A stretch of 64,000 nt of DNA from Symsagittifera roscoffensis. Its lineage: Eukaryota; Xenacoelomorpha; Acoela; Convolutidae. Of the stretch, positions 45,439 to 57,669 are shown one piece after another (the first letter of the stretch is position 1; every line of letters starts with the position of its first letter). The notes beneath the pieces are model-generated. The model was not told the origin of the DNA. It worked only from the letters and a program-made list of their open reading frames with translations, and searched no databases. The position numbers and the translations under genes are program-made. The DNA lies in the NCBI RefSeq assembly GCF_963678635.1, contig NC_087071.1, positions 30,928,141-30,992,140 of the forward strand, read 5' to 3'.

Positions 45439-47195
45439 GTTTGAACTTTTTTTTTAAATCAACTGTTGTCAATTATGTCAAATTTACTAGTTTTTTTCCT
45501 CAAATGTGTACAGCCCATCATTGCACTACGTGCAAAACACGACACGACACCATTTTGAAGATTTTAATAATTTAACAAGTTTTACTTGTTGTTTTTTTTT
45601 ATTATGGTTGAAACATTATGTGCTCTTTGCTTAGCAATCGGCTTTTGTTTTGTTTTTTGCAGGGATGCTTCCACAGCAAGAACACCTCTAACATCAATTA
45701 AAATAAACTGGCTAGCTTGCGCTTTCGAAATCAGCGCTACTAAGTTTTTTCGACTTTTCTAAAATTTTTCCAAATAGTTTCAAAATATGAACCCTATGAC
45801 TAAAATAACTGCCAAGGGAACGACAATTACGTGAAGAAAAATTTCGTTCATTTTCAAAAAAAAAATACAGAAAAAAAAATGTTTGAACTTTTTTTTTTTT
45901 TTGAAATCAACGGTTGTCAATTATGTCAAATTTACTAGTTTTTTTCTTCAAATGTGTACAGCTCTATCATTGCACCACGTGCAAAACACGACACGACACC
46001 ATTTTGAAGATTTTAATAATTTAACAAGTTTTATTTGTTGTTTTTTATGAATATGGTTGGAACATTATGTGCTCTTTGCTTAGCAATCGGCTTTTGTTTT
46101 GTTTTTTGCAGGGATGCTTCCACAGCAAGAACACCTCTAACATAAATTAAAATAAACTGGCTAGCTTGCGCTTTCGAAATCAGCGCTACTAAGTTTTTTT
46201 GACTTTTTTAAAATTTTTCCAAATAGTTTCAAAATATGAACCCTATGACTAAAATAACTGCCAAGGGAACGACAATTACGTGAAGAAAAATTTCGTTCAT
46301 TTTCAAAAAAAAAAAATACAGAAAAAAATGTTTGAACTTTTTTTTTTTTTTGAAATCAACTGTTGTCAATTATGTCAAATTTACTAGTTTTTTCCTTCAA
46401 ATGTGTACAGCTCTATCATTGCACCACGTGCAAAACACGACACGACACCATTTTGAAGATTTTAATAATTTAACAAGTTTTATTTATTGTTTTTTATGAA
46501 TATGGTTGGAACCTTATGTGCTCTTTGCTTAGCAATCGGCTTTTGTTTTGTTTTTTGCAGGGATGCTTCCACAGCAAGAACACCTCTAACATAAATTAAA
46601 ATAAACTGGCTAGCTTGCGCTTTCGAAATCAGCGCTACTAAGTTTTTTTGACTTTTCTAAGTTTTTTTCAAATAGTTTCAAAATATGAACCCTATGACTA
46701 AAATAACTGCCAAGGGAACGACAATTACGTGAAGAAAAATTTCGTTCATTTTAAAAAAAAAATACAGAAAAAAATGTTTGAACTTTTTTGTTTTTTTTTT
46801 GAAATCAACTGTTGTCAATTATGTCAAATTTACTAGTTTTTTTCTTCAAATGTGTACAGCTCTATCATTGCACCACGTTCAAAACACGACACGACACCAT
46901 TTTGAAGATTTTAATAATTTAACAAGTTTTAATTGTTGTTTTTTATGAATATGGTTGGAACATTATGTGCTCTTTGCTTAGCAATCGGCTTTTTTTTTGC
47001 AGGGATGCTTCCACAGCAAGAACACCTCTAACATCAATCAAAATAAACTGGCTAGCTTGCGCTTTCGAAATCAGCGCTACTAAGTTTTGTTGACTTTTCT
47101 AATTTTTTTTTCAATTAGTTCCAAAATATGAACCCTGTAACTAAAATAACTGCCGAGGAGACGACAATTACGTGAAGAAAAATTTCGTTCATTTG
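45439..47195. repeat. four tandem copies of a unit of about 447 bp
   Basis: GTTTGAACTTTTTTT recurs at 45439, 45881, 46330 and 46776. Each unit has CAAAACACGACACGACACCA, TTTTTTGCAGGGATGCTTCC, GGCTAGCTTGCGCTTTCG and ATTACGTGAAGAAAAATTTC in the same order. Copies differ by a few percent, mainly in poly-A and poly-T length. The last copy is a little more diverged and is followed at once by the gypsy relic. No shared open frame is seen. Confidence 0.95.
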
Positions 47196-47584
47196 GAAGT
47201 TAAAATCAAAAGGTTGCAACTTCTATGTCCCCTGAGTGCGACAAGGAAGAACAGGGAGGTCCAAGACTTCAAAGAGGGTTAGACAATAAGGCAACAGTCC
47301 TACGATTTAAAAAAAAGTAACCGTTGAGCACCGGCAGATCATAATCCAGAGCGAGGATCAAACGCAAAAAAAAATCAAAGAAAAGATACAAAACAAAGAT
47401 TAAAGGCAGCCAGACAATCAGCCCAAATTTTGTTTGAAATTCGAAGCCGCTCCAGGATTCAATTGATGAGTTCGATGATTTTCAGTCAACAGATTGGAAA
47501 CACCTGTCCCAAAAACTACAATCGCTTCGATACCACAGCAAAAACTGCGAGGTCATCATAGAGTTAAAACGAGCAAGGAGCTCC

Positions 47585-47990
47585 TGAGGAATTCTGAAAA
47601 TGCTTTCAAAAAGAAAATAAAAAACTAGGAGGAAATCACAAACACCCAGAACAAACATTTTGATCAAAACTTAGAAACAAGAATAGTTTGTGATGCTTCA
47701 GCTTTTGGATTGGTATCGCGATCTCGTATGCTTCAAGCTTCTTACAGAATAATCAGAAAAATATTCAACTAATGAATTCGTATTTTGGGCCGTAGAGCAC
47801 CCTAATTACGTTTTTGTAGTTAACCATTCACTATCATCACTGATCACCAAGCCCTGATGAGCGCACTAATTGCATCAGAGAAAACAAAAACGCGTCAATC
47901 GAAGCTTACTAGATGGATTTACCGCGTATTGCTTTCCAATTTTGACATTTTTGCGGGATTAAATAAATGACTATTTGGTTAGATCTCACG
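47585..47990 (+). pseudogene. gypsy RT thumb and RNase H relic
   Basis: Across frames the text gives AFKKKIKN, NKHFDQNLETRIVCDASAFG (RNase H first Asp in CDAS), YSTNEFVFWAVEHPNY, equivalent to the YSxxExExLAVVWAxxxFRxYL block, then a remnant of the DHxxL block and NDYLVRSHATQ in place of the final NxxADxLSR. It is interrupted by several stops. Confidence 0.72.
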
Positions 47991-48234
47991 CAACCCAGTC
48001 AGCCCGGCACTACCAGCTTTCAATTTTGATGAGGAAGTTATTGTTGCTAAATTATCCACTTTCCTTTGAAATTTCAAAGCTTGAGAATTTAGGTTGTTAG
48101 TGCTAAATTAATCATCCATTAGGAGACGAGAATGGGAAAAAAGTTAGCTTTTGGAGAAGGTAGAGAATAAGCTAAAAGTCTGAAACATATCAGAGGAAAA
48201 ACATCACTGTGAAATAGATAATGTGATAGAATCC

Positions 48235-48545
48235 AACCAGTAAGTTCAACTGGACTTCGGGTGGCCCATGCCTGATAAACTAAATAATAACGTGTATATT
48301 TTGGTAGCACTAGGCCGGATTTCCAAATATTTCAATGCAAAGGTAGTTACAAACACCATAGCGACCACATAAATCAAGTTTATGCAACAAAAGACAATGA
48401 ATAACGAGGTTTCGCTGAAAATTAGGTGCCATCAAGCACAAACGTTTTGGTCTAAAAAGTTTCAGCTGTACTGCAAAAGTCAACATCAATAAAATTCTAT
48501 TTGCACCATAGACGACCATAGGCAATAGGTTTGATAGACTGCCTG
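48235..48545 (+). pseudogene. gypsy integrase core relic
   Basis: VQLDFGWPMPDK (first Asp block), NNVYILVALGRISKYFNAKV, VVTNTIATT, VSLKIRCHQAQTFWSKKF (the second catalytic Asp is lost; the family has RTDQGTAF) and a DDHR block near 48518 followed by stops. The order and spacing match gypsy integrase, but two catalytic positions are no longer readable. Confidence 0.78.
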
Positions 48546-49250
48546 ATCCAAACATCACAAATTAGGCATGGGGTAATGAAGTTGACCCAGGAATCAACTG
48601 TATAAACTATCATCAGATGTGGCGGAATTGATAAAACCCCATTAATAGCCCCACATGCAAGAAAAAAATATCTTCGCTCGATATGCTCATGTGACACGAC
48701 ACGCCCAAACTCGACACTATCAAACGCCCAAACACGACACTATCGAAGCAAGCAACAACAAATAACAAAAAAAAACCGTAGCTGGGACAATGTAAAACTA
48801 AGTACGATTTCAAACAAACATATGCAAAAGAGACAGCCATTGACGCTGGAACAGATTCACGACCAAGACTGCTGGTCGGAAAGACGAGTTTATGATCAGC
48901 CGCCGGGAGCACAGGGAGAAAATTCCGGAGATCACTAATCTGGGCACCGAACAGACCGTAGAACAAGGTTCGGCTACAATGAAACTCAGGTCCTCCATAC
49001 AACTCAAACATTAAGGGACAAAACACAACCCCAGATAAACATAATCAGAGAAAGCCTTTAAAAAGTAGCTGGAAAAATAGTGAGAATAGCACGAAAAAAT
49101 AGGGAGCCCACAATAATCCAACTAAAACTACAAAACACATGATGGAAAAGTCTTAACATACACACCGCACACCTCTTTGTTAGAATTCTTCGGAAAACAG
49201 CGCAGACTGCTTCGAAACAGTCCCAAAACAAACCCAAAAACCTACATGAA

Positions 49251-49658
49251 GTGTTGCCCCACAAGAAAACTGGATTTGTAGCGTACAATCCGCAAGACAC
49301 AAAAAAGCTGCCATTTTTAGAAATAGAGAACCCAGAAGCACCAAATCAGAGGGCCAGTTCGAAAAGTAAAATTTGCAAAGAAACAACCACGCGGAACCAA
49401 AAAGCAGCAATTGCAGACAAGGGACAAAGAGATCAGAGCAATCTAGGACAACCAGCCGAAAAAAGGAATCAACAAGGTATTCGCGAAAACAAGAGGACAT
49501 GGCAAGTGAACAGGCGGAGCGCCACAACCAAGAGGGATCGCCTTCAGTATGCCACGATGGCAAAAATAGGGTTGGTAAATAAACACACATTATCAAAACA
49601 GGCAACTGCTTCGATAAAGATTATGGCGTCAATGACAGACTTACTGGAAGATGAATAA
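49251..49658 (+). pseudogene. probable pol tail of the second gypsy relic
   Basis: A 135-codon plus frame, Lys/Gln/Arg-rich, with VAYNPQDTKKLPFLEIENPE near the start. There is no domain I can name. Its place after the integrase remnant and its element-like composition are the only support. The hydrophobic minus-strand frames opposite are shadows of this composition. Confidence 0.35.
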
Positions 49659-50010
49659 GCAAAACAATTTCAGGCGTGCCTACAAATGCTGCAAAATATG
49701 AAAGACAACAAAGCAAAGACAAACCTATCTACAGTTCAGTTCAAATGATCGGGTTATCAAGGGACACACTCGAGATATGAACCGCTAAAAGATAGAAATA
49801 AGGAAGCACAAAAGCATCCGTTGATGATAGTAAGGACCCAGGACGCACAATACAACATGAATTAGCACGCGAGACAAAACCCAATACAGAAATTGATCAA
49901 CAAAACAGGAAGAGCGGCACAGCCATTAGACCCCGTCGGCGAGGAAGGGGATAATGAAGCTACCAAGAAAAACAAAGACGCAAAAGAAGACGACAGAAAC
50001 TAAAAAGGAA

Positions 50011-51940
50011 AAGAGAGAGACAGGAATGGGAGTAAAACTTCTTAGAAAAACATTAAACACGAACAAATGTTTTGTGTCTGATCCTTTTAAAAAATACACA
50101 TTTATATATTTAAAGTAAAGATTCTAAAATATAATAAATGCAAAAATTAAAAAAGCAAAATAAAAAAAATACAGGCAATTCAATCAAAGAGCTGTCAAGC
50201 AGCAGAAGGGCTCTGGAGATTCTCTATAGAACGTAGGGTTTGTCTTATTTTCATCGCCTTTGTTGTTGTGATGGAGTTTTTTGATGCATCATATTTTAAG
50301 GACTCATTTTTATGGGTTCTTCAACAGTCTTTTATTTGAAAAATATCCAAATCACGATAATGCAATAATGAGTGACTATATTTTTTTCTCTTCGAATAAT
50401 AAATCAATTGCACTTATAAAAAGTAAATAAAAAATGAATCGACAGTGAAACTGACAAAAAATCTGATCAAGTCTAATCAAAAGTTTTCTGTATAAAATCA
50501 AAAAAAATTGTTTCGAATACTCAATTTCTCTAACTTTTACATACACCTTCGACGAAAGCTCAAGTTTCAAGTTTTTCTCAAACAAAATTTGTGAATTCGT
50601 ATTCCGAATCTCATCATAAAATCTTGGAGCTCTGAAAATTACGTGGATTTGAAGAAAAAGGGAATTTTGCACGGGATTTTTGATCAATTTTGTTTTTGAC
50701 TACACAATAAAAATGGAACAAGGATTTTTTCATATGATTTTTTATTTTCCTGAATATGCAGAGAAAAAAAATTTTGTGTTAAGCTCAGCTATGCGAGGAG
50801 TTTGAAAATTCGATACTCAAAACATGGGTCAAAATTTTTAAAAATCCAGTACAACTCCCTAAACAATCCTTTACCTAAGCAGAGAACTCTGATCTATACG
50901 ATACAAACGTCAAAGAAAGTATGAAACAAGTAAGAGTCAACGTCTATTTCATCAAAAAAAATCAACTGTTTTTTTTCTCTTGTAAAGTAACTCGCAATAA
51001 TCAAATGCTTTCGTATTAGAAAATTTCAACAAAGATGAAACTTTTTGTGAAAAAAAAACATTTTACATAGAAATGATTGATCTCGAACAAAGACTGATAT
51101 TAATAAAAAGACTCGACTGTTATTGGTTAATTTTGTTTCGATAACATCATATACATTTTTTTCGTTCGGATTTTCTTTTACATTAAAAGCAGTCGCTCCA
51201 TACTTTTTATAACTAATTGAAAAAGTTTCAATTTTTCTGGAAAATTCAAACAAGTATGAATAACCTATTAATTTTTGGGCTTTACAAATCATTCAATTTC
51301 ATGCATACCAATTTTCTTACTTAATCATGGTTCCTGCTGGTTCTCCCACTTTTTTCAGATGTCTCCAAAAAATTTCCAAGCTGCTATTCTTTCCAACAAC
51401 ATCGCAAGAAAGATAACGGACTGAAAGCAATAAAATTGAGTAATTCTGTTGCTGATTTTTTAAAAAAAATTTAAAAATTATGGAGGGGGACAGTGAACAG
51501 AAACGAGATGAGTTGAACGCCTGTAAATGATTTTCAACAGATGGCGAGAATGAAATTGGACGCCAAAAATGATTCAGGGTTTAATATTTGAAACTAAGCC
51601 CCAACCTTATAAAACAAATTGGACCAACTCTCTGAATATTTGATTGCGCTTCAAAAGTCCACAATAGTTTGTCTTTTAGAATATTAAAACCTGTGAAAAT
51701 TGATAAATTTACGCTCATGAAGAAAAAACAAACTTTTTGATAAGTCAATGTAAATCAAGTTATGATCCGAAACACTTTTGTAGAGTTTTGATGAATAATT
51801 TGCCAAACGTTGAAAATGTAGTAAAAAACAAATCTACCCTTACAATATCCACATAAGTAAAGATGGAGATTTTGTAGTTGAATAGGCCGAGAAAATAATC
51901 GGTAGAATATTATTTGTATCAGTAACAGCGACAACTTCTT
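50011..51940. other. intergenic, no gene seen
   Basis: AT-rich, no frame with a recognisable domain, no repeat structure noticed. Confidence 0.5.
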
Positions 51941-51950
51941 CAATTGCTTC

Positions 51951-52680
51951 CGATTCCTAACTAAAGATGCAATTTTTTGCGCAGCAGACAACTTCAACAA
52001 GTATCTTCTACCTTGCAAAGATCGAGTCTGAACAATTTATCCTAAAGATGTTTACACATTACTAGAGATTCTTAATAAAAAACTGGATGAGTTCAAAATT
52101 GAGAAAAGCAAAGAACAATTTTTACCCAAAATTGTTGCCATTGTTGACATTGAATCAGTTTGTGTACCTTCCGAACTGTCGGAACCGACAGAAACAAAAA
52201 AGGAAGCCATTTTATTATCATTTTTATCCGATTTGATCAATAAGTCCATATTTTGTTGACAAAGATACAGGATTCGTTATTTTTGATTTTGTGGCAAACT
52301 TGGAATTGTTGTCGGAAGAAATTAAAGCTGAAACAAATTTCATGAATCTGAAAAAAAAACATTATGAACGAGGCAGTTTCAATAAGAAAAGAAGCAAGAA
52401 AATGCGACGACAATTGAATTGAGGACGATTAGGAACCGATTCTTCCACCCACTTTGAACGAGGCAGTTTAAAACCCTTAATGGACGAGGTAGTTTCAAAA
52501 AAAAATAAACAAAAGTGTACCACGATAATTGAATCGAGGACGAGTAAGAAACAGATTCTTCCACCCACTTCTGAGATATTGGAGCTTAAGAATTATATCA
52601 ATTGGGACTTGTTAAAACTACTAGAAAACATTGTTAAACAAATTTGGTTAGATTCTTTAAATTACAAAACGCTAAGCTGA
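51951..52680 (+). pseudogene. possible decayed coding region, unknown
   Basis: Two long plus-strand segments without stops follow each other. The first (about 52026-52257) includes YTLLEILNKKLDEFKIEKSK and VCVPSELSEPTETKKEAILL. The second is shifted by one base (52255-52680) and includes GFVIFDFVANLELLSEEIKA, then one stop, then MDEVVSKKNK to the TGA at 52680. The residue composition looks protein-like, acidic and Lys-rich. A duplicated block of about 87 bp (52366-52452 and 52482-52571, GAGGACGA..TTCTTCCACCCACTT) is read in different frames in the two places, which argues against a conserved protein. Function unknown. Confidence 0.25.
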
Positions 52681-52689
52681 CAATGTTGG

Positions 52690-53215
52690 AATTTTATTAT
52701 AACTTTATCCATGATTTTTGCCACGTTAAAATTATTGCAAAACTCAGACTGGACACAAATTCTTTCTAATTCGTCTTGGCAGAAGAAGTTGTAAATGAAT
52801 GTATTCTTCCTAAATGAATGAAATAGCATATCACCAAGTAAAAAGGAGTAAGATATTTAACCCTATTGAATATGATGGAAAAATTAATAAACCTTTATAT
52901 TTGTAAAAGAAATTTTAGTAAAATTGTGTACGGTGCAATAAACTGATACATTTAATCTGTAATATTCAAATAAAGGATACTTCAAAAACACTGAGCTTTT
53001 GTTAACAACTCTGGTCATCCAACAAGTATCTGGTCAACCAACAAATTTTTAGAATCCTAAACAACATTATATCAGCAAAATCTGGCGCCAAAAAAAATGA
53101 CACATCTGAAATTTGCAATCTTACCATCGGCAACTCTGAAACTCAAATCAAAACATGGTAAACATTTTTCATATCTCACTACATAGGGTGGAGACCGGAT
53201 AGTCTATTCCTAAAA
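52690..53215. other. intergenic, no gene seen
   Basis: AT-rich with CATCCAACAAGTATCTGGTCAACCAACAA, a short imperfect direct repeat, and nothing else noted. Confidence 0.45.
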
Positions 53216-53239
53216 GGTTGGGGTCTACACCCGATAGTA

Positions 53240-55325
53240 CTGAAATTCTCGACTTCTATTTCGACTTTCAATGTCGAGCCAGTGCAGTTTTGAGACTGTG
53301 CTCAAACTAAAATTAAAAAATTGCTCCGCGACTGCGGAATTGCACTCTCAAAACTGCCTTTGCTCGACTTTCAAAAACGAAAGATGAGTCAAGCACCTTG
53401 ATCCGGATTATCCCCCATATTATTATTTTTTTAACCAAAAGAGTTGTTGACTGTACGTAACGCCCAAACTTATTGATTACCTAGTTTAATTCCGACACCC
53501 CGTCCACGGGGGAAAACAAAATTTTTGGGATTGCAAAACTGGTATAGGACAAAAATATGAACAGGGTGAGGACTGAGGTGTGGGGGAAATGTCAGGTGTG
53601 TAATTGTGTGCTGGCTTTGGAAGGGTTGAGGGGCAGGAGAGAAGGGAAGGATGTCGAAAGTTAAATTTAAGTTGTACACAGCTAAAAACATGTTCGTTTG
53701 GGTTCTAGTTTTTTTACAGAACGCTGCAGACACAGAATAAACATTCAACATTTGTAAAAAAAAATTTGTCATAACTATTTTATTTTACTGAAATCAAAAA
53801 TCGATTTTGATCGACAATAAAGTATGATAATATTGAAAAAATGATTTTCGACTGCTAAAGACAATCGGTTGTAACCAGCTTGAAATCAATTTTCAAGGTT
53901 ATATGGGAGTTGTATATGTTAAAACAACGCAGCGCAACCTGGTGCAGAACCCCATGAAGAATAAACTATCTGGTATCCAACCTCTGAATTGAGGTGATTA
54001 GACTTTCTCGACCTTTGTATCGCTTCTGCTCGACCTTTGTGCTCAAATTAAAATGAAAAAAACTGTTTCTCGATCGCGGTATTGGAACGGTCGAGCACAG
54101 TCGAAACAAAGGTCGAGCCCAGTCGGAACATAGATCGAGCACAACGTAATTTTTAATTAAAATTTTAGTTTTTTTTCAAGACTTTAAATCATATTAAAAA
54201 GAAAATGCAGCAAAAATTTTCTGCTCAGAAAAGACATCTGTCAGAAATTTGCAACTCGCTACAACCATTGGAGGAAATTTGTATACCGCAAAAAAAAAAG
54301 AAATTTCAGAGTGAACCTTTTAGGTTTGTGAAATCGAAGGCTTAATGTGGCAAAAAAATAAATTCTATTTAAATTTCCTCAATTATCAGTTCCCACATTA
54401 ACAGTTTAGGGTCAGATTTCAACAAAATAAAGCAAATTTAGGAGTTTCAAATGGAAAAAAAGTTTTTGATGGAGAATTTTTGCACTTTTTGTTTCTTGTT
54501 TTTTTTCTCTTCAAATCAAGTATCATCATAAAAAGTCAATTGAAAAACATATATTATAACTTTTGCCAATTTACTCATATTATTAGTTTTAGTCGAGAAA
54601 GTCGAGAATTTTGAAACCTATGTCGATCACAGTTGAAATATAACATATTTTGGCCGAGGAATTTGAAACACAGGTCGAACACAGTCGAAACATACCTTAT
54701 TCCGATCAAAAAAAATCGAAACTTAGGTCGAGCACATCCGTAAGACAATTTGAGCATAATTTTTTCTGAATATTATGGTACTGTTTGCACAAAACGAATG
54801 TTTCAAAAGATTTTTAAAAAGTCAAAAAACTTGGTAAAAAAGCGATTGAAATTGTCTCACTATTCGAGCTATTTGATTGATATTGAAAACTTTAAAATAC
54901 TAAATCAAAAAACTAAAACTTTTCAAAATTTAAGACCAAAATTAGAGAAGAAAATTTAAAGCATATGGTTCTCACTGAGATACCAAATAGAAACTTTTTG
55001 AACCGTTTTTTTGAGCAACCTCAGCTGTTAATAGAGCGAAGGAGTTTTTTCTTTTTCAAGAAAGTCGAGACAGTCGAAACGTACTCATTTTCAGGTCCAA
55101 ACATATCTACGCGGGTTCGAACAATTTTTCAAAATGTCGGTCGAGACAGTCGAAACATATCGAATTTTGTCGAGAGTGTGAAGAATAATCTTAATTGGGG
55201 TCGAACAAAGTCGAATATTTATTTTGTTGCGTCAAAAATCAAAATTTACCAAAATTTTGTCGAAAAAATTGAAACATACCGAAACTTGGCCGAAACGATC
55301 AAAAATTAAATCGAGCACTTCGACC
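53240..55325. repeat. scattered blocks of a GTCGA-rich motif
   Basis: Variants of GTCGAGCACAGTCGAAACATA (about 21 bp) occur in clusters at about 53250-53370, 54010-54140, 54595-54745 and 55060-55325, often in short tandem runs separated by AT-rich DNA. The best copies are near 54090, 54675, 55062 and 55141. This is probably a degenerate minisatellite that has been broken up. Confidence 0.65.
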
Positions 55326-55329
55326 CGGG

Positions 55330-56095
55330 AAGGAGGGAAGTAACATTGGATAAGGGTGTGCAACAAAAATTTATCAAAGTAAAGTAAGGACTCAAAGTAA
55401 AGTAAGGTAGAAAATGTTTGAAAAAGGCCAAAGTAAGTCTCGATTTTTGTATTTTTCTTACAAATTGTATGTGCAGCCAAAAGCAACACAACTGTCAGTT
55501 TAGTAGAAAACAACGCTGTTTGAAGTTCAATTATTCGAATCGAAGTTTGTCAGAGTCACCAAGTCTGAAAATTCATAAATTTGTCTACTAAATCGCAAAT
55601 TTTGAGTTATTTTGTTTTTTAGACTAGTTTTTTTTCTGTTTTTTTAATTTTTGTTTCTGTAGAAAGAACACTAAATAAAAATCAATTATTTTTCAAAAAA
55701 TTTTTTGAGGATCAATTGTTCGTTTTTTTGTGATGTTTTTTTTCTTCACACTAAAAACAATTCTCTATCGAGCTTCAATTAGATGGCTGAAAGCTTTTAA
55801 TTTCATCCCTCATATTACAAAAATTTAGCTATGAGAAGATAAAACAAGAAATTAGAGATAAAAAATTGGTCAACTCCATGGTCTCATTGCAATCTAATAT
55901 TTTTTGATCGAGTGAGAAGTAACTTTAATGGTTTCTTACATCTGTTTTGATTTTTCAAGCAAAACGAAAAATGATTTAAACTTATCTCGATTTAAATGTT
56001 TTTCTTTTGCATGAATCGAAATCAGAAATAATATATTGGGCTTTCTTCAAGACAAAGTTGACTTTTTTCTTTTTTTTAACCTTTTGGGTAAAAAA
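55330..56095. other. intergenic, no gene seen
   Basis: AT-rich; a short duplicate, AAAGTAAAGTAAGG (55377-55412), and no frame with a domain. Confidence 0.45.
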
Positions 56096-56119
56096 AACTG
56101 GGTTAAAAAAACTTATAAA

Positions 56120-56636
56120 ACTATCCATGGAACTCCGGCGGGGGAAGCTATGAAAATCTAATTCAAACCCCTGAAATTTTAGTTTCATTAGGGTTTTGGT
56201 TAAAAAAAACAGTGAAATGAAGTGTTAGTTAAACTGCAATGAATTAAAAAAAAAGTAGAGACAAAAAAAACACAAATTTTTTTCTGAAATGTAACATTTT
56301 ATGAAACGTAATTCGTAGCAACTGCACTAAACAGGAAATGAGATAATTTTGAACAAAATTGTAAATTTCAAGAATAACCCCTCGAAAAATCCATTATGAT
56401 CGATTATAATCGATTAAAAATGGATTATTTTGCCTCGAAAACAAGTTTCATTTTCTTTCAAAAATAATCGATTATAATCGATTATAATCGATTGTATTCG
56501 GATTTTACTGATTAGAAAAATAGTTTCATTATAATCCCTTTTTAATCGATTATAATCGACTATTATCGAAATTTATTGAGACAGACCACGAAAATTCAAT
56601 ATAATCGATTATTATCCATGGAACTCCGGTGCGGGT
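56120..56636. repeat. ATAATCGATT/CCATGGAACTCCGG element, copy 1
   Basis: It opens with TATCCATGGAACTCCGGC (56123-56140) and closes with TTATCCATGGAACTCCGGTG (56612-56631). Between are a unique 250 bp and arrays of ATCGATTATAATCGATTATA. The first 340 bp recur inverted at about 63300-63640, and the second half recurs directly at 63740-64000. Confidence 0.8.
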
Positions 56637-56671
56637 TCTTACCCTTTTAAGAAAAATTCATTCTAACCCGA

Positions 56672-56735
56672 AATAAAGATCGAACCTCCAAGCTACAGAT
56701 TGTTAATCCTGCGTGCTGATCAGTAACAAAAATGC
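56672..56735 (-). other. tRNA-like remnant
   Basis: The minus strand reads GATCAGCACGCAGGATTAAC, then AATCTGTAGCTTGGAGGTTC and GATC. AGGTTCGATC resembles a pol III B box (T-arm), and GCAGG..TCTGT can pair as an anticodon stem. No acceptor stem can be formed and the anticodon loop would have eight bases. A tRNA pseudogene or SINE head is possible, but chance is not excluded. Confidence 0.25.
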
Positions 56736-57140
56736 TTGTAGAAAATGCATGAAAACTTTCTTTACACTAGCATTTGTTACTTTACGTTGTCTTTTACTGC
56801 TATACTGCATATTACCTTCTTCGCCTAACCATAAAAGGTGAGCTGAAACAAATCTAACGAGCAGTCGAGTGTAGACTCTGGAGAAAGTCTACGATAAGTG
56901 GAATGGTTGATATTGGCGTGAAGGTACTGTAGTAGCCCATACAAGTCGATTCGGCTGTCCACACGCAAATCTCTCTAGTTCATTGTAAGTTAGTGAGGCG
57001 CGTTTTTTTTTAGCGTACTAAGTACGTACCCATAACTAGCTATTGCTTCCAATTAGCATTTGCGTATGACTGAGCACGGGCATTGCCTTTCTATTGTGAG
57101 AAGTTTTGCCCTAAAAATTTAACGACATGATCGCCAAATT

Positions 57141-57467
57141 GTTGCATATACAAAATAGTCCCATACAAAACAGTTCAAAAAAAAATCCAACACAAAACAG
57201 TCCGGCTTCAAGTCGCCTGTGGGCGCGCTGCAGTTTGCCGCTTCGCGGAGCTAACCGTCTCTAAATTTCGTAAAAAATCTTACCCTCTGTTGGCAAGCTC
57301 GCAACACGTTGGCGCGACTGAGACAGTCTCTAGTTTTTTTTATGTTTGTTGAACAAAGGACAATTCTCGGCCTACCGGCTTGTTAAATTAAATTTTACTT
57401 CGGACTGTTTTGTATCGGTTTGTTTTGTATTGAACTATTTTGTATGGGACTGTTTTGTACAGACACG
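57141..57467. mobile_element. 327-bp MITE with 8-bp target duplication
   Basis: The left arm reads ATACAAAATAGTCCCATACA and on to AACACAAAACAGTCCG. The right arm is its inverse, CGGACTGTTTTGTATC to ATTTTGTATGGGACTGTTTT. The arms are about 60 bp, and each contains repeated ACAAAACAGTCC. GCCAAATT flanks both sides (57133-57140 and 57468-57475). The core (57205-57330) is GC-rich. The 8-bp duplication suggests a hAT-type mover. The outermost bases of the arms match poorly, so the exact ends could shift by a few bases. Confidence 0.75.
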
Positions 57468-57669
57468 GCCAAATTATGTTAACCTCTTACCAAAGGAGTG
57501 GATGTCAAAGCATCAAAACTGAGGAGATATCAGAAACAGAAGTCGGCTAAATCTTTCAACTAACGAAATGATAGTGTTCAAAACCTTAACTTCAGTTTTC
57601 TCAAGCCGTAAGACTGCGTTTTATTTGCTACCGCGAACCATCTTGATGAGGTGCCTAAGTTTCTTTGTA

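Larger units (their letters stand above)
47205..50010 (+). mobile_element. second Ty3/gypsy-type element, heavily decayed pol fragment
   Basis: A stretch with richer GC content and few T-runs. The domains in order are an RT thumb remnant (about 47585-47680), RNase H (47690-47960), integrase core (48235-48540) and a C-terminal tail, with no LTRs or gag found. The family wording (NKHFDQ, VVTNTIATT, DDHR) is close to that of the element at 34.9-40.5 kb, so both belong to related lineages. Stops and frameshifts occur every 30-80 codons. Confidence 0.78.

Noticed and set aside
48119-49605. Hydrophobic minus-strand frames up to 141 codons, resembling membrane proteins
   Set aside because: They lie opposite the Lys/Gln-rich gypsy pol relic, whose T-poor plus strand makes the complement hydrophobic; no start context or family match.
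53470-53772. 100-codon minus frame with Pro/His-rich text
   Set aside because: Comes from a low-complexity purine-rich stretch (GGGGAAATG..GGGGCAGG); no domain.
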